A DNA stretch of 64,000 bases, taken from Acidobacteriota bacterium. Lineage in GTDB: Bacteria; Acidobacteriota; JAAYUB01. Within the stretch, counting starts at the first letter, position 1. Every line of letters starts with the position of its first letter. The stretch spans positions 1 through 64,000 of the forward strand of contig JAGNHB010000019.1 of assembly GCA_018001935.1 (NCBI GenBank). The letters run 5' to 3'. Under the pieces are notes generated by a model. It was not told the origin of the DNA. It saw only the letters and a list, made by a program, of their open reading frames with translations, and did no database searches. The position numbers and the translations under genes were made by a program. Positions 42,612 to 52,317 of this stretch are shown piece after piece.

Positions 42612-43832
42612 ATGCCGACTTTCGTATTTCGCGGTAAACACATGGTGACGAATGCCATCGTCTCGGGGGAGCGGTTCGCGCCCAACAAGCAGGCCCTGAT
42701 GACGATGCTGAGGGGGGAGCAGATCAACCCCATCAGCGTCAAGGAAAAGGGCAAGGAGATCGCGCTGCCGACCCTGAAGAAAAAGGTGGCGGAGAGGGAC
42801 ATCGCCCTCTTCACCCGCCAGTTCGCCGTCATGATCGATTCAGGCCTCCCCCTCGTGCAGTGCCTCCGCATCCTGGGGACCCAGCAGGAGAAACCGGCGT
42901 TCCAGCAGGTGCTCTTCCAGATCCAGCGGGACGTCGAGAGCGGCATGTCGCTGGCCGACTCGCTGGGCAAGCACCCGCGGGTCTTCGACAACCTCTACGT
43001 GAACATGGTGGCTGCGGGCGAGTCCGGCGGCATCCTCGACCTGATCCTCAAGCGGCTGTCCGCCTACATGGAGAAGATGGTCAAGCTCAAGAGCGCCATC
43101 AAGTCGGCCCTCATCTACCCCGCGGTGGTCATGAGCGTCGCGGTCGTGGCGGTCTTCCTCCTCCTCTGGCTGGTCATCCCCACGTTCGCCTCCCTCTTCA
43201 CCGGCCTCGGCGCCGAACTGCCGCTCCCCACCAAGATCGTCATCGCGCTGTCCAACTTCATCGCGCGTTTCGCCTGGCTCGTCATCATCCTGCTCGGGTT
43301 CGCCTTCTACGCCCTGAAGAAATGGTACGAAACCGACGGCGGGAAGCACGCCATCGACCGCTTCCTCCTGAAGATCCCCGTCATCGGCAACCTGCTGATG
43401 AAAATCGCGATCTCCCGTTTCACCAAGACGCTCAGCACGCTCATCACCAGCGGCATCCCGATCCTCGAGGGGCTCGACATCACCTCCCGTGCCGCGGGCA
43501 ACGTCATCTACGAAGACGCCATCAAGGTGATCCGCAAGGAAGTCGAGGCCGGGAAGTCCCTGTCCGGGCCCATGGAGGAGTCGGGGCGTTTCCCCACCAT
43601 GGTCATCCAGATGGTCAGCGTCGGCGAGCAGACCGGCGAGCTGGACAACATGATGGACCGCGTCGCCACGTTTTACGAGGACGAGGTCGATCGTGCCGTC
43701 GCGAACCTCATGAGCCTCCTGGAACCCATCCTGCTGGTTTTCCTCGGGGCCACCATCGGGTCCATCGTCGTGTCCATGTACCTACCCATGTTCGCCCTCA
43801 TCTCCAAACTGGCGGGTTCCGGCGCGAAGTGA
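42612..43832 (+). CDS. pilC: type IV pilus inner-membrane platform protein PilC
   Basis: A 406-residue GspF/PilC protein with two repeated T2SSF domains: ERDIALFTRQFAVMIDSGLP with LVQCLRIL, and ISRFTKTLSTLITSGIPILE with GLDITSR. Three TM helices are seen (about residues 168-195, 218-235 and 375-400). It is the platform on which PilB and PilT act. A perfect terminator follows the stop codon by 26 nt. Confidence 0.96.
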   Translation: MPTFVFRGKHMVTNAIVSGERFAPNKQALMTMLRGEQINPISVKEKGKEIALPTLKKKVAERDIALFTRQFAVMIDSGLPLVQCLRILGTQQEKPAFQQVLFQIQRDVESGMSLADSLGKHPRVFDNLYVNMVAAGESGGILDLILKRLSAYMEKMVKLKSAIKSALIYPAVVMSVAVVAVFLLLWLVIPTFASLFTGLGAELPLPTKIVIALSNFIARFAWLVIILLGFAFYALKKWYETDGGKHAIDRFLLKIPVIGNLLMKIAISRFTKTLSTLITSGIPILEGLDITSRAAGNVIYEDAIKVIRKEVEAGKSLSGPMEESGRFPTMVIQMVSVGEQTGELDNMMDRVATFYEDEVDRAVANLMSLLEPILLVFLGATIGSIVVSMYLPMFALISKLAGSGAK

Positions 43833-43857
43833 CCCCGGCCTGACACCGTTCCCGACA

Positions 43858-43894
43858 GCCCCTGAAATCGGGTGGATTTCAGGGGCTTCGTTTT
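43858..43894 (+). terminator. intrinsic terminator between pilC and pilS
   Basis: A perfect 12-bp stem (GCCCCTGAAATC/GATTTCAGGGGC) with a 5-nt loop, followed by TTCGTTTT. It ends only 5 nt before the pilS ATG. Confidence 0.88.
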
Positions 43895-43898
43895 GATT

Positions 43899-45539
43899 AT
43901 GGAAGACTTTACACGGAAGATCAACCTGGTCATCGCCTTCCGGGCGGTCATGATCCCGCTGATCTTCGTGACCGTTTACTTCACCAACGAGTTCGGGGTG
44001 CCCCAGGGAGTCGTCGCGGACGTCTTCTACCCGGCGATGACTTTCTTCTTCTTCCTGAACGCCTTCTGGGTCTTCCTCAACCGCCTGCCCGATTACTCCC
44101 ACCACGCCTTGCTCTTCGCCCACGTCCTGTGCGACATCCTGATGATCGCCTTCACCGTGTTCTCCACCGGGGGGATCGAGACCCCCTTCCCGCTCCTCTA
44201 CATCCTGGTCATCATGTACTCCAGCCTCTTCCTGGATTTTTACGGGATCCTCGTCGTCACCGGCCTCACCTGCCTCGCTCACCTGTTCACCCTCGGCCTT
44301 CTGCTGTTCGGGGTTTTCTCCACGCGCAGCCCGCTGCCCGCGAAGTCCTTCATCCTCTCCGCCGAGGTGTCCATCCTGGGGAACGTCATCGTCGGGATGC
44401 TGACGGGCTTCCTCCAGGAGCGCCTCAAGCGGGCCCGGCTTCGCGTGGAGCAGCAGTTCAGCCGAATCCAGGACCTCAACGAGTACAACACATACATCCT
44501 GGACAACATCCGCAGCGGCCTGCTGACCACCGACTGCGATTTCAACGTCGTCAAGATCAACCAGATGGGGACACGCCTCCTGAACCGGGAGCCCGAGGCC
44601 ATCCTGGGGAGGAACGCCATGGAGCTGTTTCGCCTCACCCCGGACGAGCAGGGCCTGGTGGACTTCTCCCCCCACGAGCAGAAAGCGGTCCGCGTGGAGA
44701 AGTGGCTCGAGGTGAACAACGAGGATTCCCTGTTCGTGGGGCTGTCCATCTCGCCCATCCTGATCCGGAACGAGGTGAACGGGTACATCTTCATCTTCCA
44801 GGACCTGACGGACATCAAGAAGCTCGAGAACGAAATCGAGATTCAGAAGCGCATGGCGGCCATCGGCAACCTGTCGGCCGCCATCGCCCACGAGATCCGG
44901 AACCCCCTGGCGTCCATGACCGGGTCGATCCAGGTGCTCAAGAAGCAACTGGAGCTGACGGCGTCCCAGCGGCACCTGATGGACATCATCCTGCGCGAGT
45001 CCCACCGGCTGGACCGGATCATCGCCAACTTCCTCCAATTCGCGGCCTTCCGGAAATTCTCCCCCCGGGAATTCGACATGGCCGCGCTGATCCGGGAGAC
45101 GATCTTCCTGTTCCAGAACAGCCCCGAGTTCCGTCCGGATCACCGGGTCCGGCTGGAATGCCCCGACGGCGAGATCCAGATGGTCGGCGACCCCGACCAG
45201 CTCAAGCAGGTGTTCTGGAACCTCTGTTCCAATGCCGTCAAGGCCATGCCCCGGGGCGGGCTGATCGGGATCACCTGTTCCCGCGAAGGGCGCGCGGTCC
45301 GCCTGAACTTCCGCGACGAGGGGCGCGGCATGGCGCCGGAAGAGATCCAGCACCTGTTCGAGCCTTTCCAGAGCCGCTTCCCCGGCGGGCTCGGGCTGGG
45401 GATGGCCATCGTGTACCGCATCATCACCGACCACGGCGGGAAGGTGGATGTCCAGAGCACCCCCGGGAAAGGGACCACGTTCTCCCTGTCGATCCCGTTG
45501 ACCGGGAAAAAGACCCCCGGCGAGGAGGCGAAGAAGTGA
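43899..45539 (+). CDS. pilS: PilS-like membrane sensor histidine kinase
   Basis: A 546-residue kinase. The N-terminal third has about six TM helices (from NLVIAFRAVMIPLIFVTVYF to the helix ending VIVGMLTGFLQ), as in PilS, then a coiled coil and PAS domain (YNTYILDNIRSGLLTTDCDF). HisKA contains the phosphoacceptor in SAAIAHEIRNPLASM, and the ATPase has NLCSNAVKAM, DEGRGMAPEE and GGLGLGMAIV. It likely controls PilR, whose GTG start overlaps its stop. No Shine-Dalgarno precedes the ATG at 43899, which lies right after a terminator; a GTG at 43872 inside the hairpin is an unlikely alternative. Confidence 0.9.
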   Translation: MEDFTRKINLVIAFRAVMIPLIFVTVYFTNEFGVPQGVVADVFYPAMTFFFFLNAFWVFLNRLPDYSHHALLFAHVLCDILMIAFTVFSTGGIETPFPLLYILVIMYSSLFLDFYGILVVTGLTCLAHLFTLGLLLFGVFSTRSPLPAKSFILSAEVSILGNVIVGMLTGFLQERLKRARLRVEQQFSRIQDLNEYNTYILDNIRSGLLTTDCDFNVVKINQMGTRLLNREPEAILGRNAMELFRLTPDEQGLVDFSPHEQKAVRVEKWLEVNNEDSLFVGLSISPILIRNEVNGYIFIFQDLTDIKKLENEIEIQKRMAAIGNLSAAIAHEIRNPLASMTGSIQVLKKQLELTASQRHLMDIILRESHRLDRIIANFLQFAAFRKFSPREFDMAALIRETIFLFQNSPEFRPDHRVRLECPDGEIQMVGDPDQLKQVFWNLCSNAVKAMPRGGLIGITCSREGRAVRLNFRDEGRGMAPEEIQHLFEPFQSRFPGGLGLGMAIVYRIITDHGGKVDVQSTPGKGTTFSLSIPLTGKKTPGEEAKK

Positions 45540-46906
45540 ACCTGTTGATCGTGGACGACGAGCAGAGCATGCGGGAACTCCTGGAGATCGTCTTCCGGGA
45601 GGAAGGGTACGGGGTCCTGACCGCTTCCAGCCTCGAGAGCGCCTACGAGGCGGTCCGGAAGAACGACGTGGACATCGTGGTGTCCGACCTCAAGCTCTCG
45701 GACGGGACCGGCATGGACCTGCTCCAGACGCTTCGCGAGGAGAAGCCCGAGATCCTCTTCATCCTCATCACGGCGTACGCCTCGGCGGACAGCGCCATCG
45801 ACGCCCTCAAGTACGGGGCGTTCGACTACGTCACCAAGCCCTTCGACGTCGAGGAACTGAAGGGCATCGTGCACAACGCCGTCGAGCGTTCGGTCCAGGT
45901 GCAGAGCTCGCCCCACCTCCCCCCCGGGGAGAACGCGCCGCCGAGGATCGTGGGGATCTCCCCGGCCATGCTGAAGATCTACAAGACCATCGGCGTCGTC
46001 GCCCCCACCGACAGCACCATCCTCCTCACCGGCGAAAGCGGTACGGGGAAGGAGATGATCGCCCGCGTCATCCACGATTCGAGCCCCCGGAAGGGGTTCT
46101 CGTTCGTCTCCATCAACTGCGGGTCACTGCCCGAGACCCTCCTGGAGAGCGAGCTGTTCGGGTACATGAAGGGGGCTTTCACCGGGGCTTTCGCCAACAA
46201 GAAAGGGCTCTTCGAGGAAGCGCACCGGGGGACGCTCCTCCTGGACGAGATCGCCGAGACCTCGCTGGCCATGCAGGTGAAACTCCTGCGGGCCATCCAG
46301 GAGAAGCGGATCCGGAGGCTCGGCAGCACGGAGGAGATCCCCGTGGACGTGCGGATCATCGCGGCCACCAACAAGGACCTCGCCGGGCAGATCCGCAAGG
46401 GGGCCTTCCGGGAGGACCTCTACTACCGCATCGCCGTGATCCCCATCCACCTGCCCCCCATCCGGGAACGGCGGGAGGACATCCCCCAGCTCGCCAACTA
46501 CTTCCTCCAGCGGTTCAGCCGCAAGCTCAGCAAGGACCTCAAGGGTTTCGAGCGGGCGGCGATGGAGAAGCTGATGGCCCACGAGTGGAAGGGCAACGTC
46601 CGGGAGCTCGAGAACGTCGTCGAGCGGGCGGTCGCCCTCGAGACCACCGACATGATCCAGCTCGAACGGCTCCCGGAGGAGGTGGTGCTGTCCGGCCGCG
46701 TGTCCATGGAGGAGTTCATCCCCCAGTCGGAACTCCCGGAGGAAGGCCTCAACATCGACCACTACCTGGAGGCCATCGAGCGCAGGCTCATCCTCAAGGC
46801 CCTGGAGCGGACCGGCGGCGTCCAGATCAAGGCGGCCAAGGTCCTGCAGATCTCCTACCGGAGCTTCATACACCGGATGCACAAGCTGGGGATCAATCTC
46901 CCGTGA
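45536..46906 (+). CDS. pilR: PilR-like sigma-54-dependent response regulator
   Basis: A 456-residue NtrC-family activator. The receiver domain has DDE near residue 7 and phosphoacceptor in IVVSDLKLSDG. The AAA+ domain has Walker A TGESGTGKEMIARVIH, the sigma-54 contact loop ELFGYMKGAFTGAFANKKG (GAFTGA), Walker B GTLLLDEI and the R-finger region. The C-terminal Fis-type helix-turn-helix is LERTGGVQIKAAKVLQIS. In pili systems PilR activates pilA; pilA is not in this window. Start is GTG overlapping the pilS stop (GTGA). Confidence 0.94.
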   Translation: MNLLIVDDEQSMRELLEIVFREEGYGVLTASSLESAYEAVRKNDVDIVVSDLKLSDGTGMDLLQTLREEKPEILFILITAYASADSAIDALKYGAFDYVTKPFDVEELKGIVHNAVERSVQVQSSPHLPPGENAPPRIVGISPAMLKIYKTIGVVAPTDSTILLTGESGTGKEMIARVIHDSSPRKGFSFVSINCGSLPETLLESELFGYMKGAFTGAFANKKGLFEEAHRGTLLLDEIAETSLAMQVKLLRAIQEKRIRRLGSTEEIPVDVRIIAATNKDLAGQIRKGAFREDLYYRIAVIPIHLPPIRERREDIPQLANYFLQRFSRKLSKDLKGFERAAMEKLMAHEWKGNVRELENVVERAVALETTDMIQLERLPEEVVLSGRVSMEEFIPQSELPEEGLNIDHYLEAIERRLILKALERTGGVQIKAAKVLQISYRSFIHRMHKLGINLP

Positions 46907-47764
46907 GCCACCCCCGCCCGCAGACCTGGGAAGTCGAGGGGCTCTCCTACGCCGTGGAGGGCAAGGAGATCCTCCGGGACCTGGCCTTCGGGGTCGAGGA
47001 GGGCGAATTCCTCTCGGTCATCGGCCCGAACGGGGCGGGAAAGACGACCCTGCTGCGCCACCTCAACCGGGGCCTTCTCTCCCGCCGGAAAATCCGTTTC
47101 CGGGCGCGGTGGCTGGACCAGTGGAGGGTGCCGGAGCTGGCGCGGTACCTGTCTTACGTGCCCCAGATGAAGGGCGGTGTCCCGCCCTACGACGTGACGT
47201 CCTTTCTCCTGATGAGCCGGCACCCGCACATCTCGCCCTGGCGGGGTCCCCTTCGGAGCGACCGGGAGATCGTCGACGCCGTGGTGCGCCGGGCGGGCCT
47301 GGGCGACCTGGCCGGCCGGCAGCTGGACACCCTCAGCGGGGGGGAGCGCCAGGTCGCCTACATCGCGGCCGCCATGGCCCAGCAGACCCCCGCCGTGCTC
47401 CTGGACGAGCCCACCGTCTACCTGGACCCGGGCCACGAGGCGGGTGTGGCCGCGCTCCTGGGCGACCTCAACCGGCGGGACGGCAAAACAGTGGTGATGG
47501 TCACCCACGACGCCAACCTGGCCATGGCCCTGTCGGACCGGGTCCTCGGGCTCAAGGACGGCCGCCTCCATTTCCTGAAGCGGGTCCCGGACCTCACCCG
47601 GCAGGACCTCGAAGCCCTCTTCGCGGTGGAGTTCGCGACCTTCGTCGAAAGCCCCGGCGGGTCCTCGACCGTTTACCTCCCCGTCCCCCGGCATCCCGGG
47701 GGAGGCCACCCGCCGGCGGGCCCCGACCGGGGCGCGGCGGCCGGGGGGGAAGGGGGGCGCCCCC

Positions 47765-47772
<8 letters not shown>
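46903..47772 (+). CDS. ABC importer ATPase, FecE/BtuD-like
   Basis: A 289-residue ATP-binding subunit of iron-siderophore/cobalamin-type importers. Walker A is IGPNGAGKTTLLRHL, the Q-loop YVPQMKG, signature LSGGERQVAYIAAAMAQ, Walker B AVLLDEPTVYLDPG and the switch His in VMVTHD. The last 45 residues (from PRHPGGGHPP) are a Gly/Pro-rich tail. It starts with GTG inside the pilR stop (GTGA), an unexpected coupling of a pilus regulator to an importer. The permease gene follows with an 8-nt overlap. Confidence 0.92.
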
Positions 47773-48766
<994 letters not shown>

Positions 48767-48767
48767 A

Positions 48768-48786
48768 AAAAATAGTAATCATTATC
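48768..48786 (+). promoter_or_regulatory. Fur-box-like operator
   Basis: The 19 bp ending TAATCATTATC matches 15 of 19 positions of the E. coli Fur consensus GATAATGATAATCATTATC. It lies 9 bp upstream of the -35 element of the sigma-factor promoter and 1 bp after the permease stop. Confidence 0.6.
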
Positions 48787-48795
48787 AAATACTTC

Positions 48796-48824
48796 TTGAC
48801 TTCCCCGGTTTCTGTACGTATTAT
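48796..48824 (+). promoter_or_regulatory. sigma-70-like promoter of the ECF sigma gene
   Basis: TTGACT (48796-48801), 17-bp spacer, TATTAT (48819-48824), 42 nt before the ATG, next to the Fur-box-like site. Confidence 0.78.
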
Positions 48825-48866
48825 CGCTTTATCATGGTTTGAGACGGTGCACAGGAGGAAGTCATC

Positions 48867-49466
48867 ATGAAGAAGAACTGGAAAGACGCTGATATGGTCG
48901 AAGGGCTCCGGGCCGGCGACGCCAGGGCGCTCGAAGCCGTGATGGAGAAGTACCAGGGCAAGGTTTACAACACCGCGATCGGGATCGTCAAGAACCCCTC
49001 GGATGCGCAGGAAGTGGTGCAGGACGTCTTCGTGACCCTCTATCGTAAGGCGGACACTTTCAAGGGGAACTCCTCGCTCTTCACCTGGATCTACCGGATC
49101 ACCGTCAACTTCGGGTTCATGAAGATCCGGAGCCGGCGCAAGGAGCCCCACATCCCCATCGAGGAGGCCACGCGGATGGACGCCGACGAGGCCGTCCTGA
49201 CCACCATCCTCCCCGACAAGCGCTGCGCCGCGGACGACCTGGTGATCCAGCGCGAACTCATGGGAAAGGTCCTCCAGTTCACGCGGGAGCTGCCCGACAA
49301 GTACCGACGCGTCTTCATGCTCCGGGATGTCCAGAATTACTCCAACGAGGAAGTGGGGCGGCTGCTCAACCTTTCGGTGGCGGCGGTCAAGTCCCGGATT
49401 CACCGGGCCCGCAGCTACATCCGGGAGCGGATCTCCGGCTTCCAGACGGCTGAGATGGTAAGTTGA
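48867..49466 (+). CDS. ECF-type RNA polymerase sigma factor
   Basis: A 199-residue sigma-70 family protein with only regions 2 and 4. Region 2 is YQGKVYNTAIGIVKNPSDAQ and EVVQDVFVTLYRKADTFKG with -10 recognition in FTWIYRITVNFGF. Region 4 ends NYSNEEVGRLLNLSVAAVKS with RIHRARSYIRERI. Its class resembles RpoE/SigW-like ECFs. AGGAGGAAG precedes the ATG. There is no adjacent anti-sigma gene; control may be transcriptional through the Fur-like site. Confidence 0.95.
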   Translation: MKKNWKDADMVEGLRAGDARALEAVMEKYQGKVYNTAIGIVKNPSDAQEVVQDVFVTLYRKADTFKGNSSLFTWIYRITVNFGFMKIRSRRKEPHIPIEEATRMDADEAVLTTILPDKRCAADDLVIQRELMGKVLQFTRELPDKYRRVFMLRDVQNYSNEEVGRLLNLSVAAVKSRIHRARSYIRERISGFQTAEMVS

Positions 49467-49551
49467 ACGGCTCTAAGATCGTTTTTGGACGGGTGTGTGA
49501 GCGTCTTTTCCGTTTATCCGTGCCTTTAAGGGATTATACATAATATTTTCT

Positions 49552-49580
49552 CACGAAGGCACAGAGGCACGGAGAGGGTT
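49552..49580. repeat. short CACAGAGGCACGGAG-type repeat
   Basis: TCACGAAGGCACAGAGGCAC followed by GGAGAGGG, a type of short periodic run often seen scattered in environmental bacterial genomes. Confidence 0.5.
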
Positions 49581-49833
49581 ACAATCAGGAAGTCTGCCTA
49601 AGCAGGAGCAGGTTTTTTTCTCATCACTCCATATATTCTGACCCGCAGGTACTGAAGAGCTTTCCCGTCATGCGTACTGCGGGAAGGAATTCTCAAGCCG
49701 GTCAACGGCGGGATTGGTGCCATAATGAATAACCGGTGCCACTTCTATGGCAGTGTGAATTTTTACCCCCTCTACGGCCGTCGGGAGCGCCAACTTCGGC
49801 CTTCTCCTAACACGGATTTCTTGGATCGTGAAC

Positions 49834-49943
49834 CTTGATGCGTTCGCAAAAAGTCGGAAAACGAGCAGGAAAGTGTCTGTAAGGCCTTTGTTTGAGCCAT
49901 TATCCAGAGGGTGAGGGTACTTTTTACGGGGGCGTCAACCTTG
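49834..49943 (+). repeat. about 110-bp inverted-repeat element, copy 1
   Basis: Ends resemble each other inverted (CTTGATGCGTTCGCAAAAAG and CTTTTTACGGGGGCGTCAACC), giving a palindromic, MITE-like outline. The interior carries CTTTGTTTGAGCCATTATCC. The reverse complement recurs at 50206-50316. Confidence 0.85.
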
Positions 49944-50205
49944 TTTGATAAGCACGGATGAACGGGGCCGAATGAACACCTTTCGGGCGCACAGAACGGC
50001 TTTTTTGACAATCCAATCCCTGCCGACATTTACAATCCGGGAATGTGTATAAGATTCAGTCCTCCGGCGAGGCCCCAACCGGCTAATCTCTTTAATCTTC
50101 CATGGATAAAGACGGGTATTCCGATCAGGGGCTCACCCGGACGATGTCTGATCGTTTCAGTCCGATTCATGATTTTCTGCAAACTCGTTAGGTTTAGTTC
50201 AGCGA

Positions 50206-50316
50206 AGCTTGACGCGGTCGCAAAAAGTACCATCACCCTCCGGGTGATGGCTCAAACAAAGGCTTTACAGACACATTTCCGTCCGTCTTCCGACTTTTTA
50301 CGAACCCGTCAAGCTT
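50206..50316 (-). repeat. about 110-bp inverted-repeat element, copy 2
   Basis: Reverse-complement copy of 49834-49943, sharing GGCTCAAACAAAGG and TTACAGACAC and both terminal palindromes. An extra inner hairpin (CATCACCCTCCGGGTGATG) is present. Confidence 0.85.
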
Positions 50317-50469
50317 GGCTCTTGCGTGAAATAAATACGGTTCCTTCATAAATCGGCTACACAAGTAGAAAGTGAATACGTTCCCGAATAATAAACGAAC
50401 AAAACCGGGTCTTGCCCGTATTATTAAACCAATTGCTAGGGAGTAATTTTCCCTTGGAGAAGGTCATAC

Positions 50470-51204
50470 ATGAGTGTTGAAAAACCGGAAGAAACTGCCG
50501 GCGGGACAGCCGAGGTAACGGCTTCTGATAAAGCCCCGAAACTTGGCGGGGAGGTAAATCCCTCTGCAACAGGTTCCGGCCCAGGCCAGAAAACATCTGT
50601 TACGGACGAAAAGGTTGCGCCTTCCGGAGGCGAGGCTCCTTCAGATTACTACGAAGAGGAGGAACCTTCCCGGGCGCCGAAAGTTTTCGGTGTGTTACAT
50701 TTAATAATGGTTGGTATCACGGTATTGCTATTCCTCGGTAGTCTAGCCGTGGGCATCATCTTTCGTAACCAACTCGACAATGTTCAAATGGGGGAGAATA
50801 CCCGCATTATTATGCAGCTAAGTAAAGAAATCGAGCGTATTCCAATCGCTCGGGTAAATGGCTTCATAATGCTCGGTGTGACGATCCTCATGACAGCTTT
50901 ATTGGTCGTTGCGGGAAATTATCTACTAAAGTCAAAGAAAAGAGGACAGACTTTTTCCATTGCTTATGCGATAATAAATATATTTTTCGGTGTATACCAT
51001 ATCGCTTTCTCTGAAATTGTTATGAAAAGCCATTATCAAAAGCTTCTCATGGATGATGGTTCAATAGAAATAACCACTCAGAGCTTTGTTCTGTTTTGGT
51101 ACAGCATCGGAAATGTTGTCCAAGGATGCTGCTGCTGGTTTGTCTATCCAGTATTAATACTGATTTTTATGCTGCCGGAGCGCTTCGGCAAGAACCTGAA
51201 GTGA
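50470..51204 (+). CDS. membrane protein of unknown function in AT-rich island
   Basis: A 244-residue protein. The first 70 residues are disordered and acidic (ending DYYEEEEPSRAPK), followed by four predicted TM helices (VFGVLHLIMVGITVLLFLGS, VNGFIMLGVTILMTALLVVA, FSIAYAIINIFFGVYHIAFS and VVQGCCCWFVYPVLILIFML). Codon use is AT-rich, unlike its neighbours, suggesting recent acquisition together with the repeats upstream. GGAGAAGG precedes the ATG. The family is not recognised. Its stop overlaps the next gene's GTG. Confidence 0.75.
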   Translation: MSVEKPEETAGGTAEVTASDKAPKLGGEVNPSATGSGPGQKTSVTDEKVAPSGGEAPSDYYEEEEPSRAPKVFGVLHLIMVGITVLLFLGSLAVGIIFRNQLDNVQMGENTRIIMQLSKEIERIPIARVNGFIMLGVTILMTALLVVAGNYLLKSKKRGQTFSIAYAIINIFFGVYHIAFSEIVMKSHYQKLLMDDGSIEITTQSFVLFWYSIGNVVQGCCCWFVYPVLILIFMLPERFGKNLK

Positions 51205-52133
51205 CCCCTGTGCCCGCCGCGCCCCCGCCGAACGTGCTGCTCGCCTCCCTGGCCCTCGGGGGGGCGATCGCCTGCTCCGTCACCATCGCCGTCATGCTCC
51301 GCCGCGTGGAAGCGCGGCGGGGGAACCGCCTGGTGGTGATCGCCGCCAACTACGTCACCGCCGTTGCCGGGAGCCTGCTGGCGTGGGGCTTCGAGGGCTT
51401 CCCGGCCGTCGGGGCGTTCACGGGCGGCCTCGGCCTTCTGGGCGGGGTCGTCTTCATCGGAACCTTCCTCCTCATGACTGCCGCCATCGGGAAGGTGGGG
51501 ATCGCCATCCCGGTGTCGGTCACCCGGCTGGCGGTCGTGGTGCCGATCCTGGTCTCCATGGTCGGCTACGGGGAGACGCCGGACCGCTTCGGGGTCGCGG
51601 GCCTGCTCCTGGCCCTGGTCGCCCTGGTCCTCTTCGGCGTCGCCGTCGCCGCGAGGGCGGGGGAGGGTGCGACGGGCGCCCCCGGCCGGTGGCGGGCGGC
51701 GCTGGGCGCCTGGGTGCCGGTGGTGGGGCTGTTCCTCGCCATGGGGACCGTGGAGGTGGTGCTGAAGGTCTTCAAGGAGAACCGCCCGGCCGGGGCGCCG
51801 TACCAGCCGTTCGGCTTCCTGCTGGTCATCTTCGGGACCGCCCTGGTCATCGCCTGGTCCAGCGTCCGCTGGAAGGGGGCCGCGGTGAGGCGCCCCGATC
51901 TCCTCACGGGCCTGGCGCTGGGCGTCCCCAACATTCTCTCGACGGTCTTCTTCCTCTACGCCCTGCGGGGGCTCCCCGGCATCGTCGCCTTCCCGGTGAA
52001 CGCCATGAGCATCATCGTCCTGAGCACCGCCGCCGGAATCGTGATCTGGCGCGAGCACCCCACCCGAAAAGGTTGGGCGGCCCTGGCCTGCGCCGTGCTG
52101 TCCATCGTCTGCATCAACTTCTCCGGCCGCTGA
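51201..52133 (+). CDS. DMT-superfamily (EamA-like) transporter
   Basis: A 310-residue protein with about ten TM helices arranged as two halves, typical of EamA/DMT exporters. Visible helices include LLASLALGGAIACSVTIAVM, VVFIGTFLLMTAAIGKVGIA and the late pair ILSTVFFLYALRGLPG and IIVLSTAAGIVIWRE, the latter with the common 'WREHPT...GWAAL' ending of the family. GC-rich, unlike the gene it overlaps. A second GTG at 51210 is an alternative start. Substrate unknown. Confidence 0.82.
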   Translation: MTPVPAAPPPNVLLASLALGGAIACSVTIAVMLRRVEARRGNRLVVIAANYVTAVAGSLLAWGFEGFPAVGAFTGGLGLLGGVVFIGTFLLMTAAIGKVGIAIPVSVTRLAVVVPILVSMVGYGETPDRFGVAGLLLALVALVLFGVAVAARAGEGATGAPGRWRAALGAWVPVVGLFLAMGTVEVVLKVFKENRPAGAPYQPFGFLLVIFGTALVIAWSSVRWKGAAVRRPDLLTGLALGVPNILSTVFFLYALRGLPGIVAFPVNAMSIIVLSTAAGIVIWREHPTRKGWAALACAVLSIVCINFSGR

Positions 52134-52166
52134 AGAACCGGACAAACCAAGACCTCCCAGCACATG

Positions 52167-52280
52167 AAACGTCGGCCGGGAGCATGATTTGCGGCCCATG
52201 CCATCTTCCTTTGCGAGCTTTGCGCCTTGGCGAGAGCCGATCCGGACCTGATCTCGCAAAGGCGCAAAGCTCGCAAAGAA
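52167..52280 (-). repeat. dispersed palindromic repeat, copy 2
   Basis: Inverted relative to 6796-6891: the arm (CCGGGAGCATGATTTGC) comes first, then the core with GCGAGCTTTGCGCC and TCTCGCAAAGGCGCAAAG around a GATCCGGA centre. Confidence 0.82.
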
Positions 52281-52300
52281 TGCGGCCAAGGGCCACGAAA

Positions 52301-52317
52301 GCCCGCCTTCAGCGGGC
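52301..52317 (-). terminator. hairpin at the end of the secreted-protein gene
   Basis: A 6-bp GC stem (GCCCGC/GCGGGC) spans the stop codon of the minus-strand gene and is followed on that strand by TTTCG. A weak intrinsic terminator or a short palindrome with the same CTTCA-type loop as at 34545-34564. Confidence 0.4.

Larger units (their letters stand above)
49467..50469. other. 1-kb AT-richer intergenic island
   Basis: No gene is seen. The region is notably lower in GC than its surroundings. It contains a CACAGAGGCACGGAG run (49552-49580), two inverted copies of an approximately 110-bp repeat (49834-49943 and 50206-50316) and scattered remnants with no recognisable coding. Confidence 0.8.

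Noticed and set aside
49605..49760. Possible transposase remnant in the AT-rich island
   Set aside because: No reading frame or motif could be tied to any transposase family.
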